A DNA stretch of 64,000 nucleotides from Cunninghamia lanceolata. Its lineage: Eukaryota > Streptophyta > Pinopsida > Cupressales > Cupressaceae. Both the position numbers and the translations under genes were made by a program. The stretch is from assembly GCA_027924645.1 (NCBI GenBank), contig BSBN01001017.1:10070501-10134500 (forward strand), in the 5' to 3' direction. Under the pieces are notes generated by a model, which had not been told where the DNA came from, ran no database searches, and saw nothing but the letters and a program-made list of their open reading frames with translations. Positions 35,912-47,055 of this stretch are shown piece by piece (positions within the stretch are counted from its first letter, which is position 1; every line of letters begins with the position of its first letter).

Positions 35912-36510
35912 GCAAACTTAAATGGATTTTAAAATGAACCTAATATGTGATGCAAACAGATTAAAATGAACCTAATATAAGATGCAAAGTGGATTAAAAT
36001 GAACCTAACATGATATGCAAATGGATTAAAATGAACCTAAAAATGAGATGCAAATAGATTAAAATGAACCTAACATGTTATGCAAATGGATTAAAATGAA
36101 CCTTAAAAATGAGATGCAAATAGATTAAAATGAACCTAACATGTTATGCAAATGGATTAAAATGAACCCTAAAATGAGATGCAACTAGATTAAAATGAAC
36201 CTTATATGATATGCAAATGGATTAAAATGAACCTAACATGTTATGCAACTAGATTAAAATGAACTTAAAATGATATGCAAATGGATTAAAATGAACCTAA
36301 CATGTTATGCAACTAGATTAAAATGAACTTAAAATGATATGCAAATGGATTAAAATGAACGTAAAATGAGATGCAAATAGATTAAAATGAACCTTATATG
36401 ATATGCAAACGGATTAAAAATAAACCTAATATGATATGTAAATGAATTAAAATGAACCTAAAATGAGATGCAAAGTGGATTAAAATGAACCTAACATGAT
36501 ATGCAAACGG
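35912..36510 (+). repeat. Tandem array of about 29-32-bp units, roughly 20 copies
   Basis: The unit ATGCAAATGGATTAAAATGA plus ACCTAA and a short variable linker (CATGTT, AATGAG, TATGAT) repeats through 0.6 kb inside the 3' part of the Tat element. It alternates in places between two linker types, which hints at a 60-bp higher-order unit. Non-coding. Confidence 0.9.
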
Positions 36511-37876
36511 TGGTGAGATGTAGTTAAATGATATGTGCTAAATGCATTATCGGTGATAGGTGGTATGCAAACTAGGTGATAGGTGAGGTAGCCTAATCCT
36601 GATACACATGGTGTTCCTTGTGTTGACCCTGAATAGTGAGACTGTGGGAGAACGTGTTAGGTGTTGTAGATGATAGGGGTGAGAGCGTCTAGGGGATGGC
36701 GGTGGGGGGACTGGAGGATGGTTAGGTCATAAGATACCACGTCATTGAGGGGGGGGGTTTGGTTCAAGATATGTTAAGTGGAGATAGGTTGGGATGATGG
36801 GGTTAGTGCGGGAATTAGATTGGTGGGGGGGGTTGGAAAGTGTTGATCAAATCTAGGCCGATATGGGATAGGTGACTGAGTGATTAGGATGATGATGTTG
36901 AGCTAGTATCAGTAGTTGCACAAAATTAATTGAGAGCATTTCTAAGTTTATTGTAGCAATGTCGGATACAATTCACGAAGGTATGAAATGACCTAGGTGA
37001 TGATGTATATCCGACAATTGCATGGACTAGACCCACAAACAATAGGTTAGCTTCATGCATGCCCAATGTAGTATAATCTTGTCTAGTAGAGGAAGGGGAC
37101 TCATAGCAGTGAGTGTGAATAATGCATATAAGGTGTTGATGCCTGTATATGCAGAATAGGACTCATTATGCTAGAACCGACCTGGACTTCAAGATATGAA
37201 TACTATTCTTGGAGTAATGAAACCAACCCACAAGCACAGCATACTGAAACAATGACTATGTCCACTCCAAGGGCTACGTACCATGATATAATGAGATCAA
37301 GGTAGCTTTGGAGTTTTCTTGGAGCGAGACAAAAAGATAAAATCAATAAGCAAAAAGACCAACGAAAGATACAACTAGCCTTTTGTGTGCTCTTGCCAAG
37401 AGACGTGATGATAGAATGATAGATTTTTGTCCATTGTAGGAAAGACATATCCTAGGACGCAAATCTGTTTTTGATTGGAGAGTTTTTTGTGGAAGATGGG
37501 CAAAAGAACAATAGGGCCAAATGGAAGATTATAGTTGGTAGGTTGCTTGATGATTTTTGCGCGAGGGACCCTATTTCAGTGGTATGTGTAGCATGCATAT
37601 CGTTTCGTAGATCTAGAAAGCTCAGTGAGTGGGAACCATCCCAATGGGTGGGATGGGTGCATCTTAGATACCTGAGTACTGGAAACATCCTTCGTATTCC
37701 AGACTGCCTACATACCCTGTGTCCACGGGATCAAGGTACTTTTAAGATGCGGGTGAAATGAATATGTAGTTCTGGCAAGACTTGATGATGTGGGAATGGT
37801 TGGCGATGTGATGTGATGAGGGTTGAGACGTGTTTAGATGATTGTGGTGGGATGTGAGATTGATGTATGTGGTGAT
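36511..37876. other. 3' noncoding part of the Tat element, nothing recognised
   Basis: Includes short ORFs on both strands (for example 37,471-37,761 +) without a domain I know. G-runs occur near 36,750 and 36,830. Confidence 0.5.
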
Positions 37877-37980
37877 TATTTTTGGATTTTCTAATTTTCT
37901 GTTGTTTTTGGATTTTCTGATTTTATGATGTTTTTGGATTTTCTGATTTTATGATGTTTTTGGATTTTCTAATTTTATGA
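37877..37980 (+). repeat. Short tandem repeat, about 26-bp unit, four copies
   Basis: TTTTTGGATTTTCT followed by GATTTTATGATG or AATTTTCTGTTG repeats four times, in the 3' untranslated part of the Tat element. Confidence 0.85.
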
Positions 37981-38317
37981 ACTGTACAAAGGAGAGCTTA
38001 CAAGGATCCTCGTTCCCCGGGTGGGGTTGTGGGTGGGTGAGTGAGTGCGGGATGGGCGAACAAACTTGATGTGTCAGAATTTCAAGCCATGGGATGTGTG
38101 GGTATGGAGTGTTATGCTGGAAAGAGGACTTATTAGATGGTAGAACCGGCCATTACGCATGGTGCCTGAAACAGGTTTTCACCATGGTACTTATCCAAGG
38201 CGTCACTGAGGTGATTTTCACCATTGGAAGTTTTTATTGCACTCTGATTTTTTCTTGATTTTTTTTTTTTTTTTTTTTTACATTTTTTTGATTTTTTGAC
38301 TTGTGGTATCAGATGGG

Positions 38318-40711
38318 TTATGCATAGAATCGCTTGAGATGCAAGATGTTCATTGGCTCGTCTAGAGGCTGCCCCTCGGGTGTTGCAAGCTGATAAGCTC
38401 CTGACCCATAGTCGGCGGTGATGACATAAGGTCCTAGCCAATTAGGTTCAAATTTTCCTTGCTTCGGACGCTCTTGCAGGTTCTTTTGATTTTCCATTAG
38501 GACCAGGTCACCTACCTCAAACTTTCTGGTTCTGATCTTTTTGTTGTAGCTTCTTCTGAGGCGGTTTTGGTATGCTTGTAAGTGATTTAATGCATTCAGG
38601 CGTTTCTCATCCAACAATTCAAGTTGATGCAACCTTGCGACGTGATAGTCTTCATCAGATATAATATTTTGCAATGATACTCGGAGGGACGGGAGCTCGA
38701 CCTCTATAGGTAAAATGGCTTCTGATCCGAATACTAGTGAGTATGGAGTGGCTCCAGTAGGAGTGCGGATGCTAGTGTGGTAAGCCCATAGGGCGGGGTT
38801 AAGTTGGAGGTGCCAGTCGCGGCCAGCTTCATTGACTGTCTTCTTTAAGATGCGAAGGATGGTTTTGTAAGAAGCCTTTGCTTGACCGTTTCCTTGGGGG
38901 TAATATGGCGTGGAGAAGCAGTGTTTGATGTTGAATTTTTCGCACAAAGTGCGAACTTCTTGGTTCTTAAATGGTTTCCCATTATCAGTGGCAATGGAAT
39001 GGGGGATACCGTAGCGGCAGATTATGTAGTGGAGAATGAACTTGGAGATTTGGATGCCTGTGGTGAAGGTGAGTGGTATTGCTTCCACCCACTTTGTGAA
39101 GTATTCGGTAGCAGTTATTATGAATTTATGGCCGTTGGAAGATGGAGGGTGTATTTTACCTACAAGGTCGAGTCCCCACTGTGAGAAAGGCCATGGTGTT
39201 GTGATTGGTTGCAGCTCCTGTGCTGGTGCGTGGATGAGATCGCCATGCTGTTGGCATGGGAGGTATTTTCTGATAAACTGATGCGCATCCTTGTCCATAG
39301 TGGGCCAATAATAACCAGTCCTTAGGATCTTCTTAGAAAGAGCTGGTCCACTTGAATGTGCCCCACAAATATCTGCATGTACCTCTTCCAAAGCTGCTTC
39401 GGCTTCCCTAGAGTCTAAACATCGTAGAAGCGTACCATCAAGACTCCTTTTGTAGAGGGTGTCACCTATAAGGATGAAACGGGAAGCTCGACGGATGAAG
39501 GATTTTTTCTGTGATGGGGATAGGTTGTTGGGGAGGATGTTATCGTGAAGATAGAGGTAAGTTTCCTGATACCAGGGGGATAAGGGACCAATGATTTCGC
39601 ACACTAATTCAGACTGGGGAACGTCATATGCTGGGATGGGGAGCTCTTCGATCAGGAACTCGCATTTCTTGCTGCCTTGCTGCATATCAACCAAAGATCC
39701 AATGGTGGCCATGGCATCTGCCGCTTTGTTGTTTAACCTTGGGATCTGCTCAAAGTGGATGTCACTAAAATAATCTTTAAAGTCATCGACCATCTTCTTA
39801 TAGGGAAGAAGCTTATCGTCCTTGGTTTTATATTCATTATTGACTTGTCTGATGACTAGTTGAGAGTCGCCATACACAGTTAGTTTGTCTATTTTCCATT
39901 GGATGGCCATTCGGAGACCTGTGATTAGGGCCTCATATTCTGCTACATTATTGGTGCATGGAAATGTGATTTTGAATGATTTAGGGATCGTGTCACCTTG
40001 AGGGGTAACAAACAGGACGCCTGCCCCCGAGCCTCTGTGAGTGTAGGATCCATCAAAATACATCTTCCATGTATCTGTGGTTGGTGTGATTGTCAAGATG
40101 GCCTCGTCTGGAAATTCTGCTATTGTAGGATGCTCTGCCTGAATAGGTGCCTCAGCCAGTTGATCTGCTATGACTTGTCCCTTGATTGCCTTCCTCTCTG
40201 TGTATTCTATGTCAAATTCGGTGAGAATCATGACCCATTTGGCCATCCTTCCTGTGAGAGCTGCCCTGTTGAGCAAATATTTGAGTGGGTCGATCTTGGC
40301 AATGAGCTTAGTCTTATGATTGAGCATATAATGTCTTAACTTTTGTGATGTGAAGACGAGGGCCAGGCATGCTTGTTCAATTTGTGTGTAGTTAAGCTCA
40401 TAGGAAATCAAGGTGCGGCTGATGTAGTAGATGGCTCTTTCCTTTCCCTGTTCATCGTGTTGTGCTAACAAAGCCCCAATTGCTGTGTCAGTTGTAGAAA
40501 TATACAAGAGGAGGGGCTCTCCTGGTCTTGGTGGAGATAGAATAGGGGGGTTAGCCAGATATGCTTTTAGCTGGTTGAAGGCATCCTGACACTGAGTAGT
40601 CCAGGTGAAAGCTGAATCTTTTCGGAGGAGATGCTGGAATGGTTGGCATTTGTCGGCAAGTTGAGCAATGAACCAGCGAATAGACTGTAGTTTACCCTGT
40701 AGGCTTCTCAA
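38318..40711 (-). pseudogene. Tat pol, second part: RNase H, second RNase H, integrase
   Basis: This 797-codon frame continues the upstream ORF after one stop. Residues 1-180 hold the RT connection and a gypsy-type RNase H (LYISTTDTAIGALLAQ, ELNYTQIEQACLALVF). Residues about 214-340 hold a second, archaeal-type RNase H with all four acidic residues: D220 (MYFDGS), E258 (AEYEA), D282 (GDSQL) and D332 (ADAMA). The integrase follows: zinc-binding H445 and H452, but tyrosine at 483 where the first cysteine of CxxC (483, 486) should be; catalytic D515 (GLDLVG) and D576 (ATDNGK), but lysine at 612 (GQAKAS) where the DD35E glutamate belongs. The C-terminus (NWLGPYVI, MNILHLKRFYA) is complete. The leading M is not a real start. 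Two damaged catalytic or structural residues make the integrase dead. Confidence 0.93.
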
Positions 40712-43700
40712 TTATTTCAAGGTTTTTGGAGGTGGCATTTCAGTAATAGCTTTGACCTTTGCCGGGTCCACCTCGATTCCTCGTCTGGAGACTATGTATC
40801 CCAATAATTTGCCTGAAGTGACGCCAAAGACACATTTTTTTGGATTTAGACGAACATTATATTGCTCTAACCTGTCAAAGATCTTGGCTAGCACGTCTAA
40901 GTGCTCTTCTCGGGTCTTTGATTTGCCGAGTAAGTCATCAACGTAGTCCTCCATGATGTTGTGAAAGAGGTCGTGGAAGATGACAGTCATCGCTCGTTGA
41001 TAAGTAGCTCCTGCATTCTTTAGGCCGAACGGCATTACTACCCAATAGTATGTCCCCCATGGGCATATAAAGGATGTTTTGTGCTGATCTTCTTCGGCAA
41101 TTTTGATTTGATTGTATCCTGAAAAGCCATCCATGAGGGATAGCATCTCATGCCCTGCGGTAAGATCCACGATCATGTCAATGTTGGGAAGAGGGAAGTC
41201 ATCTTTTGGGCAGGCCTTGTTGAGGTCTCTGAAGTCAGTGCAACAGCGGATTCTGCCATCTGGTTTAGCAACAGGTACTAGATTCGAGACCCATTCGGGA
41301 TAATCAATTGGACGTATGAACCCCACGTCTAGTAACTTTTTAAGCTCTGCTTTGACAAGAAGGGCCACCTGAGGATTCATCTTTCGGAGCTTCTGTTTGA
41401 CTGGTTTGGCATCAGGACGTACTGCAAGGTGATGTACAACCAAGGCGGGATCTAGCCCTGGCATGTCTGCGTAGGTCCATGCAAAGTTGCAATTTCTGCG
41501 TGTGAAGAATGCCAAGAAGTCCTCCTGTTCGAACAGGCTGAGAGATTCTGCTCGATATGTGATTTTTAGCTCTTCCTCTGTCCCTAGATTCATTTCCTGC
41601 GCTGGTTCAACCAAAATGGGTGATCTGTCAGGATATACCTTATCTATTTTAGGGAGGCCCATGCTTCCATCTCCTGGCACCTCATGGAGGTTTTCACCAG
41701 GAGATACGTCCTTTATTTTTACTTTTTTAGGATCTGACACTGCCGTAGAACGGTTTTCACCATCAGATCTATTTTTTGTTTTTGTATTTTTGCGACTAGA
41801 AGCAGGGGTTGTCTCCCCAAAATAGGTAGCCGGATTGAGTTCCATGATGTATCCAGCTTTGTGGTCTCCCAAGGGGAAGTTGTCTCTTACTCCCATCATT
41901 TCAGCAATGGCTTCGTCATTAGGTGCAATATCCAAAATAGGAGGTCCTCGTTGGTCCCAGTCGATGAGGTCAGGGTATACTAATGGTAGGTCATTAGGTG
42001 ATGAGGCGAGAGTAGTGACCGAGTAGATGGTGCAAATGGAGGAGGCGAAGAAATCGGCAAAGTCGCTAAAGGAGTCTTGTAGGTCCGTTTCATTAATGTG
42101 GTCGACATCTAGAGAAACTGGAGCAAACTCAGCTAAGGTGCATTCGCCGGTATTTAGGATGCGTTGTGGTTGGCCATACCCTAACCCTTGAGTATAGGGG
42201 TTCCTTGTTGCTTGCAGTGGTTCCACAATGCCCTGTTCATGAAGGCCAATGCCGCCTTGTCCTTTGTAACCCATGCTTTTGACTATCTCAGAACCTTTGC
42301 CGTAACTATTTGCTGGGATGGTGGGGATGTCTTGTTCTGTTTCCTCGTCCTTGTAAAGCCAGGATGAAATATCTTCAAGTATGTCCTGATCCAGAAGGTG
42401 TTTTTTCTCAAAGATGAGTGAGGGTTTGCATTTGATGATGACTGTGTCAGCTGCCTCTGTGTGCGGAGTACCAAATGTCTTAGGAGTGGGTAATAAGCCC
42501 ACGCAAAAGGTGCCGTGAAGGTTGTATTCTCCACAGCCTTGGTCGGTGAGCTTAATCTTGACCTCAGGTGGTGAAGGTGTTTGGGATGAAGTGGTGGCGA
42601 TGTTGGCAGGGTCGATGTATGAAGTGGAAGCTGTTGGGGTGATTTGGTTGGTGGCTTTATTGTACGGACAGAATGTTTGGTTGTGTCCTTCCAGAAAACT
42701 ACAGTATTGGAAAGGACGAGGATCGGTATAGATAGTGACTTCAGTGCCGTTGTGGGGGAATTTGAGACATTGATGGAAATTGGAGGGGACGGCTTGCATG
42801 GCATGGATCCATGGGCGGCCGAGAAGAATGTTATAAGGGAGGTCAAGATCCAGAACCTGACATTTGGTTTCAAGGATTTTCTGTCCCACTTGAATAGGAA
42901 GCTTTATGGTACCTTCTGATAGCCTCTCGGTGTCATCATATCCTTTGATTGTTATGTACTCGCTAGCATCCACAACCACATCTGAATACCCCAAGTGTTT
43001 TAACAATTTTAGAGTGCATATATTTAGGCCGGAACCACCATCTATTAGGACCCTTTTAATGGTGTGTTTGTGAATGCGGACCTCGATATGTAGTGCATCA
43101 TTATGTAGGTGCTCGGAGGCAGGAAGGTCTTTTTCAGAAAACGTGATATGGTGTGGTGTGGCAATATGGCCGACCATGGCTTGAAATTGATTGACATCCA
43201 AGTTTGCAGGGACTTGTGTTTCTAAAAGGGCCTTGTCGAGAATGTCCTTGTGGCGGGGTGATGTATGAAGGAGTTCAAGGATGGAGATTTGCGCGGATGT
43301 CTTTCCTAGATGGTCTAGGAGGTTGTATCGAGTGGTGAGTGATGGACGGGCTTTTGGATGAGGGGGGAGAGGATCAGATGTGGATGGGGGTGTTGGTTCA
43401 GTGGGAGGGGCAGTGCGGATTGAGACACGGCCTCGACGGGTTGTGACAGCGCAATCGGGTGCTTGTGCCCAAATGGTGATTGTGTTGACAGAATGGGATG
43501 AGGGTTCAATGCGGCCAACAATAGAGTCGTAGTGTGTGGGTGGTGGAGTGACATTGTACGCTTGATTGGATGATGAAGCTTTGTTATGGTTGGGTAAGGG
43601 ATCCTTGTAAGCTCCAAGATTGGCATTTGGTGATGGCTGTGTACTGTGCTCAAGGTTGACAAGATTTTGATCTATTAGGTCTTGGATACAATGTTTTAAT

Positions 43701-45814
43701 TGCATGCAGTCCGCTGTTTTATGACCTGCCACGCGGTGGTATTCGCAATAATCATTTTCATTATACCATGCTGCCTTGAGGTCATTGTCTTGGTGTGGTC
43801 TGACAGGCGGGAGCGTGATTTCTCCTTGCTTGAGACATCGATCGAGGATGTTCTCAATAGGTTCTGCTAGCGGCGTGAAGTTTCGGCGAGGTTTGCGGAG
43901 TTTGTTTGGTCCTCGTTGGTTATTGGTGTTTGTCGCATACGTGTGTGCCGGTGTGTGATTTTGGATGTGTTGGACGGCCTTTATATCAGTGATGCCGTCG
44001 TTCAAATTATTCTTGTTCTTCCCCCAATAATGTGATTTATCATTAGATTGCGTGTTGGTATTGTTGTTGTTGTTGGGGGTGTTATGATTGGATTTGTGGT
44101 TATTATTGTTGTTGTTGTTGTTGGACTTGGGATCGTAAAGTTTGATGGAACTCTTGGCAATGAGGGCTCGTTCCATGGTGGTGCCTTTGTCGATAACCTC
44201 TTTAAAGGTAGATGCGCACAGAATCTGTAAGTGAAAGCCTAATTCCTGATTGAGATTGGCCACGAACATGGTGACAAGTTGTTTTTCAGGAATAGGCCAT
44301 GGGAGCTTGCTTGCTAGACCCCTCCACCTTTGTAGGAAAGAAGCGAAAGCTTCGCCGTTCTTTTGTTTGGTGTTACAAAGGTCGGTCATTGACACCTCAT
44401 GTTCAAAGTTGTAGGAAAAGTGATTGACAAACTTCTCCGCAAGCTCGGGAAATGTTTGAATTCCTGGTGGCAGATGGGCAAACCATTCAGCGGCTTGGCC
44501 GCCAAGACTTCTTGGGAAGAGTCTCATAAGATACGTGTCGTTGTGAGAGACTTCAAGGCAAGCAATATAGAATTCCCTTAGGTGGTCCCTAGGGTCTCCC
44601 TTTCCCTTATATTTGTCAAATTTTGGCGTTTCAAAGTTTTTAGGGAAAGGGGGCATGTACAAGGTGCGATCAAACGGGTAGGGACAAATATCCTCAAAAG
44701 AATAGTACTTGCGTTTGCCCCCAGTTTGTAAGTCATCCACCTTTTGAATTAAGCTTTGTAGCGCGGTGTTGAAGTCCTGTGGTTGTTGTGGTTGAAATGT
44801 GTAGGGTTGTTGATTGGTGAGATATTGGAGGTGGGGTGGGAGTTGGTGTTGGGGATTGGTTTGGATGAGATGTTGATGTTGCGGGTTGGTTTGGATGAGA
44901 TGTTGGTGTTGCGGGTTGGTTTGGATGAGATGTTGGTGTTGCGGGTTGGTTTGGATGAGATGTTGGTATTGCGGGTTGGGGTTTGGATTGATTGGTGTCT
45001 GTTGTTGTTGTTGTGCGTATAGTTGTTGGAGAACATGTGGTGGTATTTGGGGATTGGGATTGTGTTGACTTGTGAGATTGACGTTGGGTATGTGGACATT
45101 GGATGGGTTAGTCGTGTTGTGGGATTGTTGTGCGAATAGTTGTCGTAGGTATGCAAGGGTGTGAGGGTTTGGTGGGGGCACACTTGTGGAGGTATTTGCT
45201 TGTGTGATGTTGCCTTGTATGGCTGTTGTGTTTGAAGCGGAAGGGTTGACGGTAGTTGTGGTAGTGGAGGTGATGACGGGTTGGGAGATGTTAGCAGTGG
45301 ATGTGGAAGTAGTAGATGTGGTAGCGGTTGAGGTTGTGGATGTGGTAGATACGTTAGGTGTTGACGTTTGGGAGATGGTGGGTTGGGTATGTGATGTAGA
45401 TGCTTGGGTGTTTGATGGGGTTGGGACAACTGTAGAAGTGGATGGTTGTGATGATGTTGTGACGGGGGGAAATTGAGCACCAAGTTTGAGAAGGTGGTCA
45501 AGATATCTCTTTGGATCCGATCTTAAGACTTTATCAAGTAGGTCCATATTATCGGCATCTTGCGTGAAAGTCAAGACATCTAGATCATCTTGGGGTATGA
45601 TGGGGACATTTTGTGGTGGTGGTGGGGTTGGTGTTGGTGCTTGTGGTAAGAAGTGAAAAGGGTCGTTGGCGCCAAATGGGGGGATGAAGGAATATGTAGG
45701 TGGATTGTATGTCTGATAGATGGGTATGTTGGTAGTGTCGGTGTTAGGCATGCCAAAGGGCCATCGTTCTGCCATTTCTTGATTTCTTTTGTGTTGTGAT
45801 CTTGTGGTGGGCAT
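40712..45814 (-). CDS. Tat gag-protease-G-patch-reverse transcriptase polyprotein
   Basis: A 1,700-codon frame from MPTTRSQHKR. The proline/asparagine/threonine-rich N-terminus carries four QHQHLIQTNP repeats. The gag capsid core is at about 375-515 (FDKYKGKGDPRDHL, SLGGQAAEWFAHLPPG), followed by an Asn-rich linker. A variant knuckle CEYHRVAGHKTADC (CxxH type) is near 686. The protease is near 923 (VLIDGGSGLNICTLKLL; DGG in place of DTG). A G-patch is near 1,171 (SYGKGSEIVKSMGYKGQGGI). RT lies in the last ~230 residues: PEWVSNLVPVAKPDGR, FRDLNKACPKDDFPLPNIDM, MDGFSGYNQI, MPFGLKNAGATYQ and YVDD at 1,624. The frame ends at a TAA (40,712-40,714) that replaces one codon between KTLK and LRSLQGK, probably GAA to TAA. 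Everything up to the stop looks intact. Confidence 0.93.
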   Translation of the reverse strand: MPTTRSQHKRNQEMAERWPFGMPNTDTTNIPIYQTYNPPTYSFIPPFGANDPFHFLPQAPTPTPPPPQNVPIIPQDDLDVLTFTQDADNMDLLDKVLRSDPKRYLDHLLKLGAQFPPVTTSSQPSTSTVVPTPSNTQASTSHTQPTISQTSTPNVSTTSTTSTATTSTTSTSTANISQPVITSTTTTTVNPSASNTTAIQGNITQANTSTSVPPPNPHTLAYLRQLFAQQSHNTTNPSNVHIPNVNLTSQHNPNPQIPPHVLQQLYAQQQQQTPINPNPNPQYQHLIQTNPQHQHLIQTNPQHQHLIQTNPQHQHLIQTNPQHQLPPHLQYLTNQQPYTFQPQQPQDFNTALQSLIQKVDDLQTGGKRKYYSFEDICPYPFDRTLYMPPFPKNFETPKFDKYKGKGDPRDHLREFYIACLEVSHNDTYLMRLFPRSLGGQAAEWFAHLPPGIQTFPELAEKFVNHFSYNFEHEVSMTDLCNTKQKNGEAFASFLQRWRGLASKLPWPIPEKQLVTMFVANLNQELGFHLQILCASTFKEVIDKGTTMERALIAKSSIKLYDPKSNNNNNNNNHKSNHNTPNNNNNTNTQSNDKSHYWGKNKNNLNDGITDIKAVQHIQNHTPAHTYATNTNNQRGPNKLRKPRRNFTPLAEPIENILDRCLKQGEITLPPVRPHQDNDLKAAWYNENDYCEYHRVAGHKTADCMQLKHCIQDLIDQNLVNLEHSTQPSPNANLGAYKDPLPNHNKASSSNQAYNVTPPPTHYDSIVGRIEPSSHSVNTITIWAQAPDCAVTTRRGRVSIRTAPPTEPTPPSTSDPLPPHPKARPSLTTRYNLLDHLGKTSAQISILELLHTSPRHKDILDKALLETQVPANLDVNQFQAMVGHIATPHHITFSEKDLPASEHLHNDALHIEVRIHKHTIKRVLIDGGSGLNICTLKLLKHLGYSDVVVDASEYITIKGYDDTERLSEGTIKLPIQVGQKILETKCQVLDLDLPYNILLGRPWIHAMQAVPSNFHQCLKFPHNGTEVTIYTDPRPFQYCSFLEGHNQTFCPYNKATNQITPTASTSYIDPANIATTSSQTPSPPEVKIKLTDQGCGEYNLHGTFCVGLLPTPKTFGTPHTEAADTVIIKCKPSLIFEKKHLLDQDILEDISSWLYKDEETEQDIPTIPANSYGKGSEIVKSMGYKGQGGIGLHEQGIVEPLQATRNPYTQGLGYGQPQRILNTGECTLAEFAPVSLDVDHINETDLQDSFSDFADFFASSICTIYSVTTLASSPNDLPLVYPDLIDWDQRGPPILDIAPNDEAIAEMMGVRDNFPLGDHKAGYIMELNPATYFGETTPASSRKNTKTKNRSDGENRSTAVSDPKKVKIKDVSPGENLHEVPGDGSMGLPKIDKVYPDRSPILVEPAQEMNLGTEEELKITYRAESLSLFEQEDFLAFFTRRNCNFAWTYADMPGLDPALVVHHLAVRPDAKPVKQKLRKMNPQVALLVKAELKKLLDVGFIRPIDYPEWVSNLVPVAKPDGRIRCCTDFRDLNKACPKDDFPLPNIDMIVDLTAGHEMLSLMDGFSGYNQIKIAEEDQHKTSFICPWGTYYWVVMPFGLKNAGATYQRAMTVIFHDLFHNIMEDYVDDLLGKSKTREEHLDVLAKIFDRLEQYNVRLNPKKCVFGVTSGKLLGYIVSRRGIEVDPAKVKAITEMPPPKTLK
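44851..44975 (-). repeat. 30-bp minisatellite inside Tat gag, four units
   Basis: Units at 44,851, 44,881, 44,911 and 44,941, nearly identical, encode QHQHLIQTNP in frame. Unit identity shows recent expansion. Surrounding gag is low-complexity and seems tolerant of length change. Confidence 0.92.
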
Positions 45815-46570
45815 ACACGTATGGATTTGATTTCTAGATGTGGGATGAGGTGGAGACCTTAGAGAATCGAATTGATTGTGTTGGACCCAAAGATGGATGT
45901 GGTCGTGAGATGTAGTAGAGGGATATGATAAAGATCGATATGTTTTCCAAAGGTTTTATCCTACGGGTGATATGAATAGGTGGTATATATTTTTTTGCAC
46001 AAATTTTGGACCAAAGATGTATGATAAGAAAGGGATTTGATGTTTTTGATTTTTTGATTGATTTAGGATGGTGAGGATGATATTGTTGATGTTTCTCGAA
46101 TTGAGCTTTTGGATAAGATCTAGATTTTGATTTGACACACAAAGGATGACGATTTTCTTTGTTTGGGGTAGACTAATGACCTTACACAAAGAGAGGTGAT
46201 TTGTTTTTCTTGAAATGTAGACTAATGACTTTCCAAGGAAAACGTGATGTTAATGATAGGATCTAGATCTATCTTTGGCTCAAAAAGGGTGACAAGATTT
46301 GATGAGTGATTTGATGTGAATTTTTGAAACGATTTTATATTGGTCCAAGGAGGTATGCAAAAAAAGAAATGAATGGGGATGGATAGATATGTATTTGGGT
46401 TGATTCTGATGTATCAAAGTGGTCCAACAAGGGTGGTGAGTGATTCTCTAAGGTCAAATAGAATATGTAATTTTTTGAAAAAAAGGCTGGACGGTCGGCG
46501 GATTTCTATGAGATGGATATGGATTATGGCAGAACAGAAGGTGTAGATCACAACAGAGTGGGTCTTTGCT

Positions 46571-47055
46571 ATAGGCAAGTCAATCTCATAATAGTGCCAA
46601 TCCACGGGTGAAAAGGCGCTAGAATCAGACTGATATGGCGCTGAAACAAGTTACACAGATTTTTGATGGCAAAATTTTGGATTCTTGATGGGAAAATTCT
46701 TGGATTGTCTGCTTTGAATCTGACCGACTAGTTTGTTCTGTCCTAGGCATGTCAGTCTAAAAATAGTGCCAATCCACGGGTGAAAAGGCGCTACAATTAG
46801 GTAGATATGGCGCTGAAACAGGAAAAAATAGATATCTGAAGGCAAATTTTTGGATCTGTGTGTTTGGGATACGACAAACTGATTTTATTTTGTCTCAGGC
46901 ACGTCAATCTCAAAATAGTGCCAATCCACGGGTGAAAAGGCGCTACAGTCAGACAGATATGGCGCTGAAACAGGGTTTGACAGATGTCTGATGGCAAATT
47001 GTTGGATTTCGTTTGCTTGGACTGTGATCAACTGATTTGTTTTGTCTCTTGGCAA
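46571..47055 (-). repeat. Three diverged direct repeats of about 155-175 bp in the Tat leader
   Basis: Each unit begins near GTCAATCTCA or GTCAGTCTAA, then has AATAGTGCCAATCCACGGG and TGAAAAGGCGCTA, GATATGGCGCTGAAACA, GATGGCAAA or GAAGGCAAA, and ends near TTTGTCTC. Units start at about 46,573, 46,749 and 46,905. Confidence 0.88.

Noticed and set aside
35912..36510. CRISPR-like regular repeats
   Set aside because: Direct tandem units with linkers of a few bases and no unique spacers, in a plant retrotransposon.
42283..42873. 196-codon - strand ORF overlapping the Tat polyprotein
   Set aside because: Off-frame shadow of the polyprotein between protease and RT; no domain.
44749..45501. 250-codon ORF in another - strand frame within gag
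   Set aside because: Shadow of the low-complexity, Pro/Thr/Asn-rich gag N-terminus.
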